From the NCBI GenBank assembly GCA_045636865.1, contig JAZTYJ010000025.1, forward strand, positions 14,965 through 78,964: a DNA stretch of 64,000 nucleotides. The letters are read 5' to 3'. Under the pieces are notes generated by a model. That model made no database searches. It saw nothing but the letters and a program-made list of their open reading frames with translations, and had not been told where the DNA came from. Source of the DNA: SIG480 sp045636865 (lineage in GTDB: Bacteria; Bacillota; Clostridia; Oscillospirales; JAAYXM01). Below, one piece after another: positions 49,528 through 57,630 of the stretch (the first letter of the stretch is position 1; every line of letters starts with the position of its first letter). Position numbers and translations under genes: made by a program.

Positions 49528-51330
49528 CTATTTGTCCAAAAGCAATTTAAGCTCCGAAAGAGCTCCTGCCATATCTGCTATGACAGAACGCGCCGCATCT
49601 CCTTTTTCAAGGTCAACCCCTGCATCCTTTAGGAGCTCAAGTGGATATTTCGAGCTTCCGCCGCAAAGAAATTCCATATACTTCTTTGCCGCATCGGAAG
49701 ATGAGATAACAAGATCTTTTATCTTCGTAGCCGCGGCAAAGCCTGTTGCATACTGATAAACATAAAAACTTCTGTAAAAATGCGGAATGCGCGCCCATTC
49801 ATAAGATATATTCTCATCAAGCTCACAGACTGCGCCGTAATACTTCTTATTGAGATTTCCGTACATCTCGCACAACGACTCAGCGGTAAGCGCCTCACCG
49901 TTTGCATATGCAGAGTGCGCCAGCTTCTCAAATTCCGCAAACATTGTCTGGCGGTAGAACGTTGTCCTTATCGCCTCAAGGCGTCTTCCGAGAAGGTATG
50001 CACGGCGTTTTCCCGTTGCACTTTTGAGAAGGTATTCAAGAAGCAAGTTTTCGTTAACCGTGCTTGCAACCTCGGCTACAAATATCTTATAATCGCGGTA
50101 TATCGACGGTTGAACTTTATTCGTATAGTACGAATGCATCGCGTGTCCCATCTCGTGAGCAAGCGTAAAGACATCCTCCGTCTTTCCCTGATAATTGAGA
50201 AGAACATACGGATGCACCGTCTTATCCCCCCACGAATATGCACCCGGGGTTTTTCCGCGATTTTCGTATACGTCTATCCAACCTTCAGAAAAAGCGCGTT
50301 TCATATCTTTTATATACTCTTCCCCAAGCGGAGCAACTGCGGAAAGCACCATCTCACACGCCTCTTCATACGGGATTTCTTCATTCTCGTCGGAAACAAG
50401 CGGTGTGTATAAATCATACATACAGAGCTTATCAAGCCCAAGGCCCTTTTTTATGAGGACAAGATAATCAGAAAGCACGGAAATGCCGTCGTTTACGTCT
50501 TTTATGAGATTGTCATAAACACTTTCCGGAATAAAGCTTCCTGAAAGCTTCATCGCAATTGAACTTTCGTATTTTCGTGCTTTTGCATAGAAACTGTCAC
50601 TCTTTACATTTGTCGAATACATCGCTGCAAAGGTGTTTTTGTATTTTTTGTACTGCTCGTACATCGCATCATACGCCGACTTGCGAAGAGTTCTGTCCGC
50701 GCTTTCGATAAAGCTTCCGTAGCGGCCGTGCGTGAGCTCGTGGAGATTTCCGTCCTTGTCCTCCACCTTTGAAAAGCTCATATCTGCATTGTTCATCGCA
50801 GAAAAAATATCGTGTGCGCCATCGCCCATATTTGATGACATCGCAAGAAGCTTTTCACTTTCAGCATCAAGAACGTGCTCCGCTTCGCGGAAGAGATTTT
50901 CAAAAAACTGTCTATATATGGCAAGCACGCTTTCTTCTTCCATATACTCTGAAACCTTTTCTTTTCCGAGCGCAATCAACTCCGGCTCAAAAAAAGAGCA
51001 CGCGCTCATAACCGCGCTCTCAAGCTCGCCTGTGCGATCGCTCATTGCGCGGTATCTAGAAACGGTGTTGTCTTCATCTCTTCTCATACAAGCATAAACG
51101 ATAACCGAAAGGAGCATATCCCCCATCTCGTCAAGCTCTCTTATTGCACCAAGGAGAGATTTAGCGCAAAGTCCAATCTTCCCCTCAAATTGCGAAAAAC
51201 GTTCAGCGCGCTCGCGTACGTCCGAAAACGCCTTTTCCCAAGCTTCGTCGTTTTCAAATATATCTTCAAGATGCCATTTGTATTTAGCCTCTATATCTTT
51301 TCTTTCTTTGATTTCCTGCAAAGTTTCCAC
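49528..51330 (-). CDS. pepF: Oligoendopeptidase F
   Basis: 600 residues, the normal length for this cytoplasmic M3B metallopeptidase that degrades peptides of about 7-17 residues. The zinc site is TLAHEMGHAMHSYYT (HExxH), with the third ligand in VAEVASTVNE. Helical N-terminal regions with KWHLEDIFENDEAWEKAF and the C-terminal RIPHFYRSFYVYQYATGFAAA are typical. It is transcribed alone, divergent from the gene at 51416. Confidence 0.95.
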   Translation of the reverse strand: METLQEIKERKDIEAKYKWHLEDIFENDEAWEKAFSDVRERAERFSQFEGKIGLCAKSLLGAIRELDEMGDMLLSVIVYACMRRDEDNTVSRYRAMSDRTGELESAVMSACSFFEPELIALGKEKVSEYMEEESVLAIYRQFFENLFREAEHVLDAESEKLLAMSSNMGDGAHDIFSAMNNADMSFSKVEDKDGNLHELTHGRYGSFIESADRTLRKSAYDAMYEQYKKYKNTFAAMYSTNVKSDSFYAKARKYESSIAMKLSGSFIPESVYDNLIKDVNDGISVLSDYLVLIKKGLGLDKLCMYDLYTPLVSDENEEIPYEEACEMVLSAVAPLGEEYIKDMKRAFSEGWIDVYENRGKTPGAYSWGDKTVHPYVLLNYQGKTEDVFTLAHEMGHAMHSYYTNKVQPSIYRDYKIFVAEVASTVNENLLLEYLLKSATGKRRAYLLGRRLEAIRTTFYRQTMFAEFEKLAHSAYANGEALTAESLCEMYGNLNKKYYGAVCELDENISYEWARIPHFYRSFYVYQYATGFAAATKIKDLVISSSDAAKKYMEFLCGGSSKYPLELLKDAGVDLEKGDAARSVIADMAGALSELKLLLDK

Positions 51331-51415
51331 TCCCTAACAAGCATAAAAATTTTTAATCACCAAATAATATTAATCATATCACACTTTGAAATAAATATGC
51401 AAGGAGTTTTGATTT

Positions 51416-51880
51416 ATGGTTTGTGTCTCGATCTTCGAAAACGAAGATTTTTCTCTTTCGCGATCTCTTCTTCAGCATATCGACTGTGCCATAATAACAA
51501 ACCCGCGCAATTTCAAAACCGACGTTGCTTTGATTTCAACTACGTTTTCGAAGAAAAAACTATCAATAAAATCAGATATCGCAATAGTTCCCGACTCACT
51601 TAACAAAGACACTCTCTCTTCAATTTCGGCAAAAAGCGTAATCTCCTACGGGCTCTGCCGAAAAAACACCGTTACGGCATCAAGCCTCATCGGCTCAAAG
51701 CTCGGCATTTCACTACAGCGAAAAATCCCGGATGTATGCGGTCATATTATTGATGAACAGGAGCTCTTTGTTGACATTGACCGCGGTATGCATACCGAAG
51801 ATGCGCTTGGAGTCGTATCTGCCATGCTCGCGCTCGGAATAAATCCGGAGCATATTTCGGAAAAGTTTATCTCCTCTTAA
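51416..51880 (+). CDS. Protein of unknown function, faintly Mur-ligase-like
   Basis: 154 residues without signal or membrane segments. VISYGLCRKNTVTASSL resembles the end of the central domain of Mur ligases, and EDALGVVSAMLALGI is helix-like, but there is no ATP-binding loop. Function not recognised. AAGGAG lies 10 bp before the ATG. It precedes the SSB-like gene by 77 bp on the same strand. Confidence 0.7.
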   Translation: MVCVSIFENEDFSLSRSLLQHIDCAIITNPRNFKTDVALISTTFSKKKLSIKSDIAIVPDSLNKDTLSSISAKSVISYGLCRKNTVTASSLIGSKLGISLQRKIPDVCGHIIDEQELFVDIDRGMHTEDALGVVSAMLALGINPEHISEKFISS

Positions 51881-51957
51881 AAGTTTCTGTGTCATATTAC
51901 ACTATCTTTTTTAATATATTTTATCGATAAACTCAAATTTACTTTCAGAGGTGTAAT

Positions 51958-52566
51958 ATGGAAAATTCAACACAAAACATTCTCACTTTATGTGGAAAAG
52001 TAGACGATTACCCCGTTTTCTCGCACGAATCGCACGATATAAAGTTTTTTAGCTTTACACTGCTTACCAAGCGGCTTTCGGGCGCATTTGACAAAATCCC
52101 GGTAATAGCCAACGAAGACGTGCTCTCCAAAGCCGACATTTACCTCGACAGATTCATAAGGATAGATTCAACGCTTCGCTCCTTTAACAAAAAAAGTGCA
52201 AACGGAAACAAGCTCATCATTTCCGCTCTTGCAAAAGAAATTATTGAATGTGACGCAGAAGAGTATGAAAACACGCTTGAGCTTACGGGAACGGTGTGCA
52301 AAACCCCGACTTACCGCAAAACACCCTTGGGGCGCGAAATCTGCGATCTTATGCTTGCAACAAACAGAAAGTACGGTCGTTCCGATTATCTTCCTCTTAT
52401 TTTGTGGGGGCAGAACGCGCGTCGTGCTGCTGATCTCTGCACCGGACATATGATAAACCTTCTCGGCCGTCTTCAGAGTCGCGAATACATAAAGGTCATC
52501 GACGGAACTGAAAGCATCCGCACAACGTACGAGGTATCAGTCTCCGCATTTGAAAAGATTATGTAA
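51958..52566 (+). CDS. Single-stranded DNA-binding-like protein with two OB folds
   Basis: 202 residues. Two SSB/PriB-like OB folds appear in tandem: residues about 8-100 (LTLCGKVDDYPVFSHES, FFSFTLLTKRLSG, DRFIRIDSTLRSF) and about 105-200 (LELTGTVCKTPTYRKTPLGREICDLMLATNR, YLPLILWGQNARRAADLCTGHMINLLGRLQSREY). The second has the typical SSB pattern. It likely binds single-stranded DNA; no acidic C-terminal tail for partner binding is visible. GAGGTG lies 5 bp before the ATG. Confidence 0.82.
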   Translation: MENSTQNILTLCGKVDDYPVFSHESHDIKFFSFTLLTKRLSGAFDKIPVIANEDVLSKADIYLDRFIRIDSTLRSFNKKSANGNKLIISALAKEIIECDAEEYENTLELTGTVCKTPTYRKTPLGREICDLMLATNRKYGRSDYLPLILWGQNARRAADLCTGHMINLLGRLQSREYIKVIDGTESIRTTYEVSVSAFEKIM

Positions 52567-52648
52567 TGGGCGGGCATCTCTTTAATGAAATCAAATATTC
52601 CCATCTTATCCGTTATTCAAAGTTATCATATGTATAATTAAGTCAAAC

Positions 52649-52687
52649 AAAAACCATCAGTTGCAAGTTTTACAACTGATGGTTTTT
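52649..52687 (-). terminator. Terminator after the tRNA-like RNA
   Basis: AAAAACCATCAGTTG and CAACTGATGGTTTTT form a 15-bp stem immediately after the encoded CCA on the minus strand. Confidence 0.85.
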
Positions 52688-52860
52688 GGCTCCCCCTGTT
52701 GGACTTGAACCAACGTCCTGTTGCGGTGCCCGACGATTCGGCTCATCCGAGCCTCACTTGTCGACCGCTGCCACTCCTTTTTCCTCGCTTCATCGCCCAC
52801 CGGGCGCGCTCGGAAACGTCCCCCTGCGGGTTTGCTTTGCAAACTGAATTAACCGCAGAG
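52687..52860 (-). ncRNA. GC-rich structured RNA with tRNA-like 3' end (unidentified)
   Basis: The minus strand ends GGAC, then a T-arm GTTGGTTCAAGTCCAAC, an acceptor 3' strand AGGGGGA, G and an encoded CCA, then a terminator. Upstream, up to about 52860, the sequence is markedly GC-rich and full of short inverted repeats (GGCTCGGATGAGCC, GCGGG and CCCGC). The GGAC-T-arm junction recalls tmRNA, but the acceptor strand does not match an alanine-type tmRNA and no matching 5' half is found. It could be a tRNA or tmRNA fragment left by integration, or another RNA. Confidence 0.5.
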
Positions 52861-52884
52861 TCGTTCGTTGGCAAGGTCAAAACA

Positions 52885-52922
52885 AACAATAAAAAACAAG
52901 GTGCACGATTGTGTACCTTGTT
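52885..52922 (-). terminator. Hairpin downstream of the aldehyde dehydrogenase gene
   Basis: AAAAAACAAGGTGCAC and GTGTACCTTGTTTTTT form a stem with one mismatch, flanked by A- and T-runs, about 40 bp after the stop codon. Confidence 0.8.
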
Positions 52923-52926
52923 TTTT

Positions 52927-52954
52927 TGGAAGAACCGAACGGTTTAGATGCCGT
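52927..52954. repeat. GAAG...TTTAGATG motif, copy 1
   Basis: GGAAGAACCGAACGGTTTAG continues ATGCCG. Related copies lie at 56410-56442 and 56499-56530, next to hairpins, on either side of the aldehyde/alcohol dehydrogenase genes. Confidence 0.6.
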
Positions 52955-52957
52955 TCA

Positions 52958-54340
52958 TTATTTTAAGAAAATATGTAAAAGTTTCTCATAAAGCTTGTTT
53001 TTATACGGCTGATAGCGCATTGGCAAATCAAGCCAGGTCTTTTTATCCATAACTGATTTGTAGTGAGAAAATGCTTCAAATCCGTCTTTGCCGTGATATG
53101 AACCCATACCGCTTTCGCCAACACCGCCAAAGCCCATTTCGCTTGTTGCGAGGTGAACCACTACATCATTTATGCAACCTCCGCCGTAAGAAAGCTCTTT
53201 TGTAACGCGGTTAATGTGCTTTTTGTTGCTTGAAAACAGATACAATGCAAGGGGCTTATCTTTGTCTTTTAATTCATCAACCAAGTTGTCAAAGTCATCA
53301 AATGTAAGTATCGGCATAATAGGTCCGAAGATTTCTTCTCCCATAACCGCATCATTTTCTGTTACATTATCCATAACAGTTGGTGCAATTTGGTGAGTTT
53401 TGCTGTTTGTTTCTCCACCGATAATAACTTTATCTTTATCTATAAGTCCACAAAGTCTTTCAAAATGTCTTTCGTTGATTATCTTACCGTAATCTTTGTT
53501 TTCTAACGGAGTATCACCATATTGCTTCTTTATTTGCTTTACAACTTCGTCTATAAATTTATCCTTTATAGAACTTTCGCAAAGAATGTAGTCGGGTGCA
53601 ACACAGGTCTGACCGCAGTTTAAATATTTACCGAACACAATCCTTTTTGCCGCAAGTTTAATATTGGCACTATCATCTACGATACACGGGCTTTTGCCAC
53701 CAAGCTCCAATACAGCAGGTGTTAAATGCTCGGCAGTTTTACGAAGAACTTCTTTGCCAACCTCCTGGCTTCCCGTGAAGAAAACAAAATCAAACTTCTG
53801 CTCTAAAAGTGCTTGATTTTCTGCTCTGCCTCCCGTTACAACTGCGACATATTCAGGGTCAAAACATTCTGTTATGATTTTCTCTATAATCTTGCTTGTT
53901 GCAGGAGAATATGCACTTGGTTTAACAATTGCTGTGTTACCTGCTGAAATAGCATCTGCAAGTGGATCAATGGTCAAAAGGAAAGGATAATTCCACGGAC
54001 TCATAATAAGAGTATTGCCATAAGGAACAGGTTGTTTAAAGCTATGGGATGCAAAGTTCGTAATTGGAGTAGCAACTGTTTTTCGCTTTGCAAATCTTTT
54101 TGTATGACGAATCATATATGAAATCTCGGAAAGAACAAGGCCGCTTTCACACATAAAACCTTCAAAATGGCTTTTCCCCAAATCCATTTTCAAGGCATCA
54201 TTTACTTCGTTTTGGTATTTCTTTATGGTTGCGTAAAGTTTTTTAAGCTTTTCAATACGGAATTTAACCGGAATTGTAGCACCGCTTTTATAATATTTCC
54301 TCTGCTTTTCAAGCAGGCTGTTTATTTGTTCACTTGTCAT
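52958..54340 (-). CDS. Aldehyde dehydrogenase, class-3/coniferyl-type
   Basis: 460 residues. It oxidises aldehydes to acids with NAD(P)+. Motifs include MSPWNYPFLLTIDPLADAIS and GNTAIVKPS (cofactor binding), FFTGSQEVGKEV, VLELGGKSPCIV (general-base Glu), and YLNCGQTCVAPDY with the catalytic Cys, as well as GEEIFGPIMPIL. The C-terminus with a hydrophobic LYEKLLHIFLK fits class-3 enzymes that associate with membranes. ATG 54340 has GGAG 8 bp upstream. The stop codon of the alcohol dehydrogenase gene ends 1 bp before this start. Confidence 0.93.
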   Translation of the reverse strand: MTSEQINSLLEKQRKYYKSGATIPVKFRIEKLKKLYATIKKYQNEVNDALKMDLGKSHFEGFMCESGLVLSEISYMIRHTKRFAKRKTVATPITNFASHSFKQPVPYGNTLIMSPWNYPFLLTIDPLADAISAGNTAIVKPSAYSPATSKIIEKIITECFDPEYVAVVTGGRAENQALLEQKFDFVFFTGSQEVGKEVLRKTAEHLTPAVLELGGKSPCIVDDSANIKLAAKRIVFGKYLNCGQTCVAPDYILCESSIKDKFIDEVVKQIKKQYGDTPLENKDYGKIINERHFERLCGLIDKDKVIIGGETNSKTHQIAPTVMDNVTENDAVMGEEIFGPIMPILTFDDFDNLVDELKDKDKPLALYLFSSNKKHINRVTKELSYGGGCINDVVVHLATSEMGFGGVGESGMGSYHGKDGFEAFSHYKSVMDKKTWLDLPMRYQPYKNKLYEKLLHIFLK

Positions 54341-54341
54341 T

Positions 54342-55550
54342 TTATTTACTCCAATCTGCAATCATATAATAAAAGTTTTCTAACTCTTTTCTTGTCATAA
54401 GCTTTGGTACAGGATAAAGAGGATTAGCTTCCTTTTCAGCGTATTTTGCCATCAACGGAATATCTTCTTTTTTGATTCCATTTAATTTATCAGGAATACC
54501 CATGTCTTTATTCAACTTCTTTACTGCTGCAATAAACTTTTTCGCACCTGTTTCATAAGAATCCTTTTTATCACAAATTCCTGCAACCGAGCCAAGCTTA
54601 TGGAGTTTTTTATACACACTTTCCCCGTAAGTTTCAAGGACATAAGGCATAATTACCGCATTAGCAAGACCGTGAGGTGTTCCGTATTTCCCGCCGAGAG
54701 AATGTGCAATAGCATGAACATATCCTACATAAGATTTTGAAAAGGCAACACCGGCATTGTAAGCTGCATGAAGCATGTTTTCTCTTGCTTTATGATTTGT
54801 TCCGTCTTTATAGGCTTCTTCTACATTATCAAAAATAAGCTTTACCGCCGTAAGTGCAAGCTTTCTTGTTTCTTTTGTTGTTGAACGTCCGATATATGCT
54901 TCAACGGCATGCGTAAGAGCATCCATTCCCGTTGTTGATGTCAAATGCGGCGGTAATGTATATGTAAGAGAAGCATCAAGCACTGCATAGTGGGGGATCA
55001 AAGGAAAGCTCATAAGAGCATATTTATGTTGTTTTTCGCTATCCGTGATAATAGATGCCAAGGTTACTTCACTTCCCGTTCCAGCTGTAGTAGGAACAGC
55101 AATTAGTGTTGGCAATTTGCGCAGCACTCGAAGAATTCCTTTCATTTGTCCTACAGTTTTCTTAGGATATGCAACTCTTGCTCCGACTGCTTTTGCACAA
55201 TCCATTGAGGAACCTCCGCCGATAGCAATAAGGCAGTCGCAATTATTTGATTTGTAAACCGACAATGCTTCTTCAACATTTTTAACTGTGGGATTAGGCA
55301 TAGTTTTATCATACACCTTATAATGAACCTTGCTCTTTTTTAACGCTTCTTCAAGGGGTGAAACAAGTCCGTTGTTTACAATTCCTTTATCTGTAACGAT
55401 AAGCACAGATTTAACATTTTCTTTTTTCAATACACCATCAAGATCTGCACATGAACTAATAATTTCCGGTTCTCTGTACGGAAGAATGGGCAATGCAATA
55501 CGGAATGCCGTTTGAAACACACGACAGAATGCTGATTTAATAAAAAACAT
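54342..55550 (-). CDS. Iron-containing alcohol dehydrogenase
   Basis: 402 residues of the Fe-ADH family. The NAD-binding GGGSSMDCAKAVG, PTTAGTGSEVTLASI, GMDALTHAVEAYIG and the metal site HAIAHSLGGKYGTPHGLANA (His residues) with an upstream Asp are present. It interconverts an alcohol and an aldehyde or ketone; with the aldehyde dehydrogenase it would carry an alcohol to an acid or detoxify aldehydes. An AAAGGA site lies before the ATG. A palindrome shared with tetR lies 33 bp upstream. Confidence 0.93.
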   Translation of the reverse strand: MFFIKSAFCRVFQTAFRIALPILPYREPEIISSCADLDGVLKKENVKSVLIVTDKGIVNNGLVSPLEEALKKSKVHYKVYDKTMPNPTVKNVEEALSVYKSNNCDCLIAIGGGSSMDCAKAVGARVAYPKKTVGQMKGILRVLRKLPTLIAVPTTAGTGSEVTLASIITDSEKQHKYALMSFPLIPHYAVLDASLTYTLPPHLTSTTGMDALTHAVEAYIGRSTTKETRKLALTAVKLIFDNVEEAYKDGTNHKARENMLHAAYNAGVAFSKSYVGYVHAIAHSLGGKYGTPHGLANAVIMPYVLETYGESVYKKLHKLGSVAGICDKKDSYETGAKKFIAAVKKLNKDMGIPDKLNGIKKEDIPLMAKYAEKEANPLYPVPKLMTRKELENFYYMIADWSK

Positions 55551-55582
55551 AACTATTTCCTTTCTATTATTAATATAACTCT

Positions 55583-55597
55583 AGCACACAGTGTGCT
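55583..55597. promoter_or_regulatory. Predicted TetR operator before the alcohol dehydrogenase gene
   Basis: AGCACACAGTGTGCT is a perfect 15-bp palindrome. The same sequence with one more base on each side occurs just before tetR at 56238-56254. Confidence 0.82.
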
Positions 55598-55601
55598 GTA
55601 T

Positions 55602-55638
55602 ATTTTTAAAATAGAGAAAACCTCTCTATTTTAAAAAT
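55602..55638 (-). terminator. Terminator of the tetR gene
   Basis: ATTTTTAAAATAGAGA and TCTCTATTTTAAAAAT form a perfect 16-bp AT-rich stem a few bases after the tetR stop codon. It lies between tetR and the operator of the next gene. Confidence 0.7.
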
Positions 55639-55642
55639 TATA

Positions 55643-56221
55643 TTAATTCTTTAATCCATCTAAAATAAATTTAAAACCATATCTGTATCGCTTTATCGCT
55701 TCGTCCAACGAAAGTTTTCTGCCAATTGCATCAGTATTAAATCCACGGATAAAACACCAGATTGCATAACTTGTCATATCTGTGTCAACCTTTTTAACAT
55801 ACCCCTTACCAATGGCATAATTAAGTATCTTCTTGATTTCTTCTATCCACCATTGATAATTACTATCAGTAACAGAATCGTTTTCAAAAACATAATGTGC
55901 AAAATTCATCCTTGTTTCATAGGAAATGATAAGAGTTTTTTCAACTTCATCCATTATTTGTTCAAAAAAATCCAATTCTTCATTAAAATTAAATTTCAAA
56001 CTCTCCCTAATTTTTAACACAGATCGTTCGGAAATTATATCAAGAACTTCTTCAATATTGTGAAAACGATTATAAAAAACTCTGTTTGTTATACCAAGGT
56101 ATTTTAAGATTTTACGCACGCTTATATTATGCGCATTTTCAGATAAAGTTAATTTCTCAACAGCTTCTATTATTTGTTCAGACATCTCATCATAAATCAA
56201 CTTATCACAGGTATTAGTCAT
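55643..56221 (-). CDS. TetR-family transcriptional regulator
   Basis: 192 residues from ATG 56221, which has AAGGGG upstream. An N-terminal HTH (about 10-60; NISVRKILKYLGITNRVFYNRFHNIEEVLDIISE) precedes a helical ligand domain. A longer in-frame reading from 56260 would place the operator inside the gene. Identical palindromes upstream of this gene and of the dehydrogenase operon suggest it represses itself and those genes, with an aldehyde, alcohol or other small molecule as inducer. Confidence 0.9.
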   Translation of the reverse strand: MTNTCDKLIYDEMSEQIIEAVEKLTLSENAHNISVRKILKYLGITNRVFYNRFHNIEEVLDIISERSVLKIRESLKFNFNEELDFFEQIMDEVEKTLIISYETRMNFAHYVFENDSVTDSNYQWWIEEIKKILNYAIGKGYVKKVDTDMTSYAIWCFIRGFNTDAIGRKLSLDEAIKRYRYGFKFILDGLKN

Positions 56222-56237
56222 AAGAACACCCCTTGTC

Positions 56238-56254
56238 CAGCACACAGTGTGCTG
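56238..56254. promoter_or_regulatory. Predicted TetR operator before tetR
   Basis: CAGCACACAGTGTGCTG is a perfect palindrome 17 bp before the start codon, matching the site upstream of the alcohol dehydrogenase gene. Confidence 0.85.
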
Positions 56255-56409
56255 ATTCATATTACCATATTATTCATTAATTGTCAATAGCTTTGTTATT
56301 CTCAATTGCTCAAAATCACATTAAAATCATACGCTGAATCAATTTAACAATTCTTTATATACATAAAAAAACAGAACGATTTAGAATGTCATCTAAATCG
56401 TTCTGTTTT

Positions 56410-56442
56410 GGTGGAAGAGCCGAATGGTTTAGATGCCACCTC
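56410..56442. repeat. GAAG...TTTAGATG motif, copy 2
   Basis: GGTGGAAGAGCCGAATGGTT continues TAGATGCCACC, with GGTGG and CCACC able to pair. It is similar to copy 1 over about 25 bp. Confidence 0.6.
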
Positions 56443-56498
56443 TGAAAGCCTTATTTTATCAGGCTTTTCGGACATCATCCTTTTTAGTCAGAACTAAG

Positions 56499-56530
56499 GA
56501 GTGAAGCGAACAATTTAGATACACTTCGTC
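56499..56530. repeat. GAAG...TTTAGAT motif, copy 3 (diverged)
   Basis: AGTGAAGCGAACAATTTAGA continues TACACTT, with AAGTG-type ends that can pair. It keeps the GAAG-CGAA-TTTAGAT spacing of the other two copies. Confidence 0.45.
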
Positions 56531-56679
56531 AAAACGCAATACTATCAAGGGTTTGTGGAGGAAATTCAAATGAAACAAAATCTTTAAGGAGGATAGATAC
56601 CAAAATTAGATTTATAAGAATCAAGACTGTTCGTTAGAATTTGTTACTTAATACTAATCCTATATATTCTTTCCTATTA

Positions 56680-56719
56680 TTAACGGTCGAAAGGAAGCAT
56701 TGTTTCCTCTCGACCGTTG
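56680..56719 (-). terminator. Terminator after the stand-alone resolvase-domain gene
   Basis: AACGGTCGA and TCGACCGTT pair, and inner AAGGAA and TTCCT extend the stem. It lies 66 bp past the stop codon. Confidence 0.65.
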
Positions 56720-56784
56720 TTCGTGCAATATTTATTTAGTCGATGGTTCGAATTGGAGACGTGTCACCAACAGATATAAATGAT

Positions 56785-57240
56785 TTACTGCAGGCTCATT
56801 CCTTCGTCCTGATCCTGCTCTTCAACACATGCATCTTCAAATTCCATTCCGTAATTCTTTATGGAATTCATATCTTCGACCATCTCTATATGATTCGAGT
56901 CAAAATTGTCTGATGGGCATTTCAATGTAATGCCTTTATCTCTGAATGTTCGGAGAGCTGCTAGTGTATCTTCGAGATTTCTACTAAAATTTTTCATTGA
57001 TACACTGGCTATCATATCTACTTCACCTGCATCAACCATTTCCATAACCTTTTGGTATCCCGGTCGATCTAAAAGTGGAGTTGTTGCAGAACAGTCATCA
57101 GAGAATTCAGCGACTATAGTATACTCAGAATACTGCCCTATCTCTTCTTCCAATTCAGAAATCTTATCTAAATGAAGCTTTCTTGTTTCTTCATTAAGCG
57201 AAACATAACAGTCATAAATTACAACTCTGCATTTATCCAT
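56785..57240 (-). CDS. Stand-alone, degenerate serine-recombinase catalytic domain
   Basis: 151 residues covering only the resolvase N-terminal domain. The usual YxRVS opening reads YDCYVS (Ser kept, the Arg replaced by Tyr), followed by DDCSATTPLLDRPGYQKVMEMV (like the DxGxSGxxxxRP segment) and MIASVSMKNFSRNLEDTLAAL (like VxSxSRxxR), where a second Arg is missing. There is no DNA-binding recombinase domain; the tail is acidic. Recombination activity is unlikely, and a regulator or accessory subunit of the nearby recombinases is possible. A remnant is the alternative. Confidence 0.72.
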   Translation of the reverse strand: MDKCRVVIYDCYVSLNEETRKLHLDKISELEEEIGQYSEYTIVAEFSDDCSATTPLLDRPGYQKVMEMVDAGEVDMIASVSMKNFSRNLEDTLAALRTFRDKGITLKCPSDNFDSNHIEMVEDMNSIKNYGMEFEDACVEEQDQDEGMSLQ

Positions 57241-57630
57241 ACAATTCCCTCCGTTTCCTATTTATATTATATCACAAGTTATAAACAATGCAATTTACAT
57301 TATCTACAATTTTCTCATTCAAGTTTATTGCTCATCTTTTAATCGCTTGGTGTGCTGCCGATGTCCGGCTGTGACATTTCAAAGCAAACAAGCTAGGACT
57401 ACTATAAAACCCATTAGGGAGACTTTGAATGCACAATCGGCAGCACACAAGCTTCGAATAAAAGGAGAAACTTTATAATAAGGATGATTTTCCTGAAATG
57501 CTGACTGCCCAAAGAACACTACGAGAGCTAAAGGAGATGGGGTATGAATGAACCCAAAAAAATTCTCTGTGTATTCACCATCAGCACTCAAGGATAGCGA
57601 AGTATCCTTACCATAAAGTTAATGGCATAG
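57241..57630. other. Region with possible gene remnants
   Basis: No intact gene is supported. On the plus strand short frames such as KQARTTIKPIRETLNAQSAA (about 57385-57445) and PEMLTAQRTLRELKEMGYE (about 57490-57550) read like protein ends broken by stop codons, suggesting a decayed gene. The minus-strand frame at 57379-57591 looks like their shadow. Confidence 0.35.

Larger units (their letters stand above)
56261..56784. other. Intergenic region with repeats, no supported gene
   Basis: It contains a hairpin with T-run (56371-56407: ACAGAACGATTTAGA and TCTAAATCGTTCTGT), two copies of the GAAG...TTTAGAT motif, another small hairpin (AAAGCCTTATTTTATCAGGCTTT), a five-codon reading frame after GGAGG at 56550, and a terminator near 56681. 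It seems to be a junction between the chromosome and the recombinase-bearing element. Confidence 0.6.

Noticed and set aside
52657..52842. Minus-strand reading frame containing LVQVQQGEP
   Set aside because: It is a translation of the tRNA-like RNA and its terminator and has RNA-like rather than coding structure.
52687..52860. Call as intact tmRNA or tRNA gene
   Set aside because: No 5' acceptor strand complementary to AGGGGGA could be found upstream within the expected distance, and the tag-peptide region is not recognisable.
57379..57591. 70-residue minus-strand frame
   Set aside because: No ribosome site, and the opposite strand shows broken frames that look like the real remnant.
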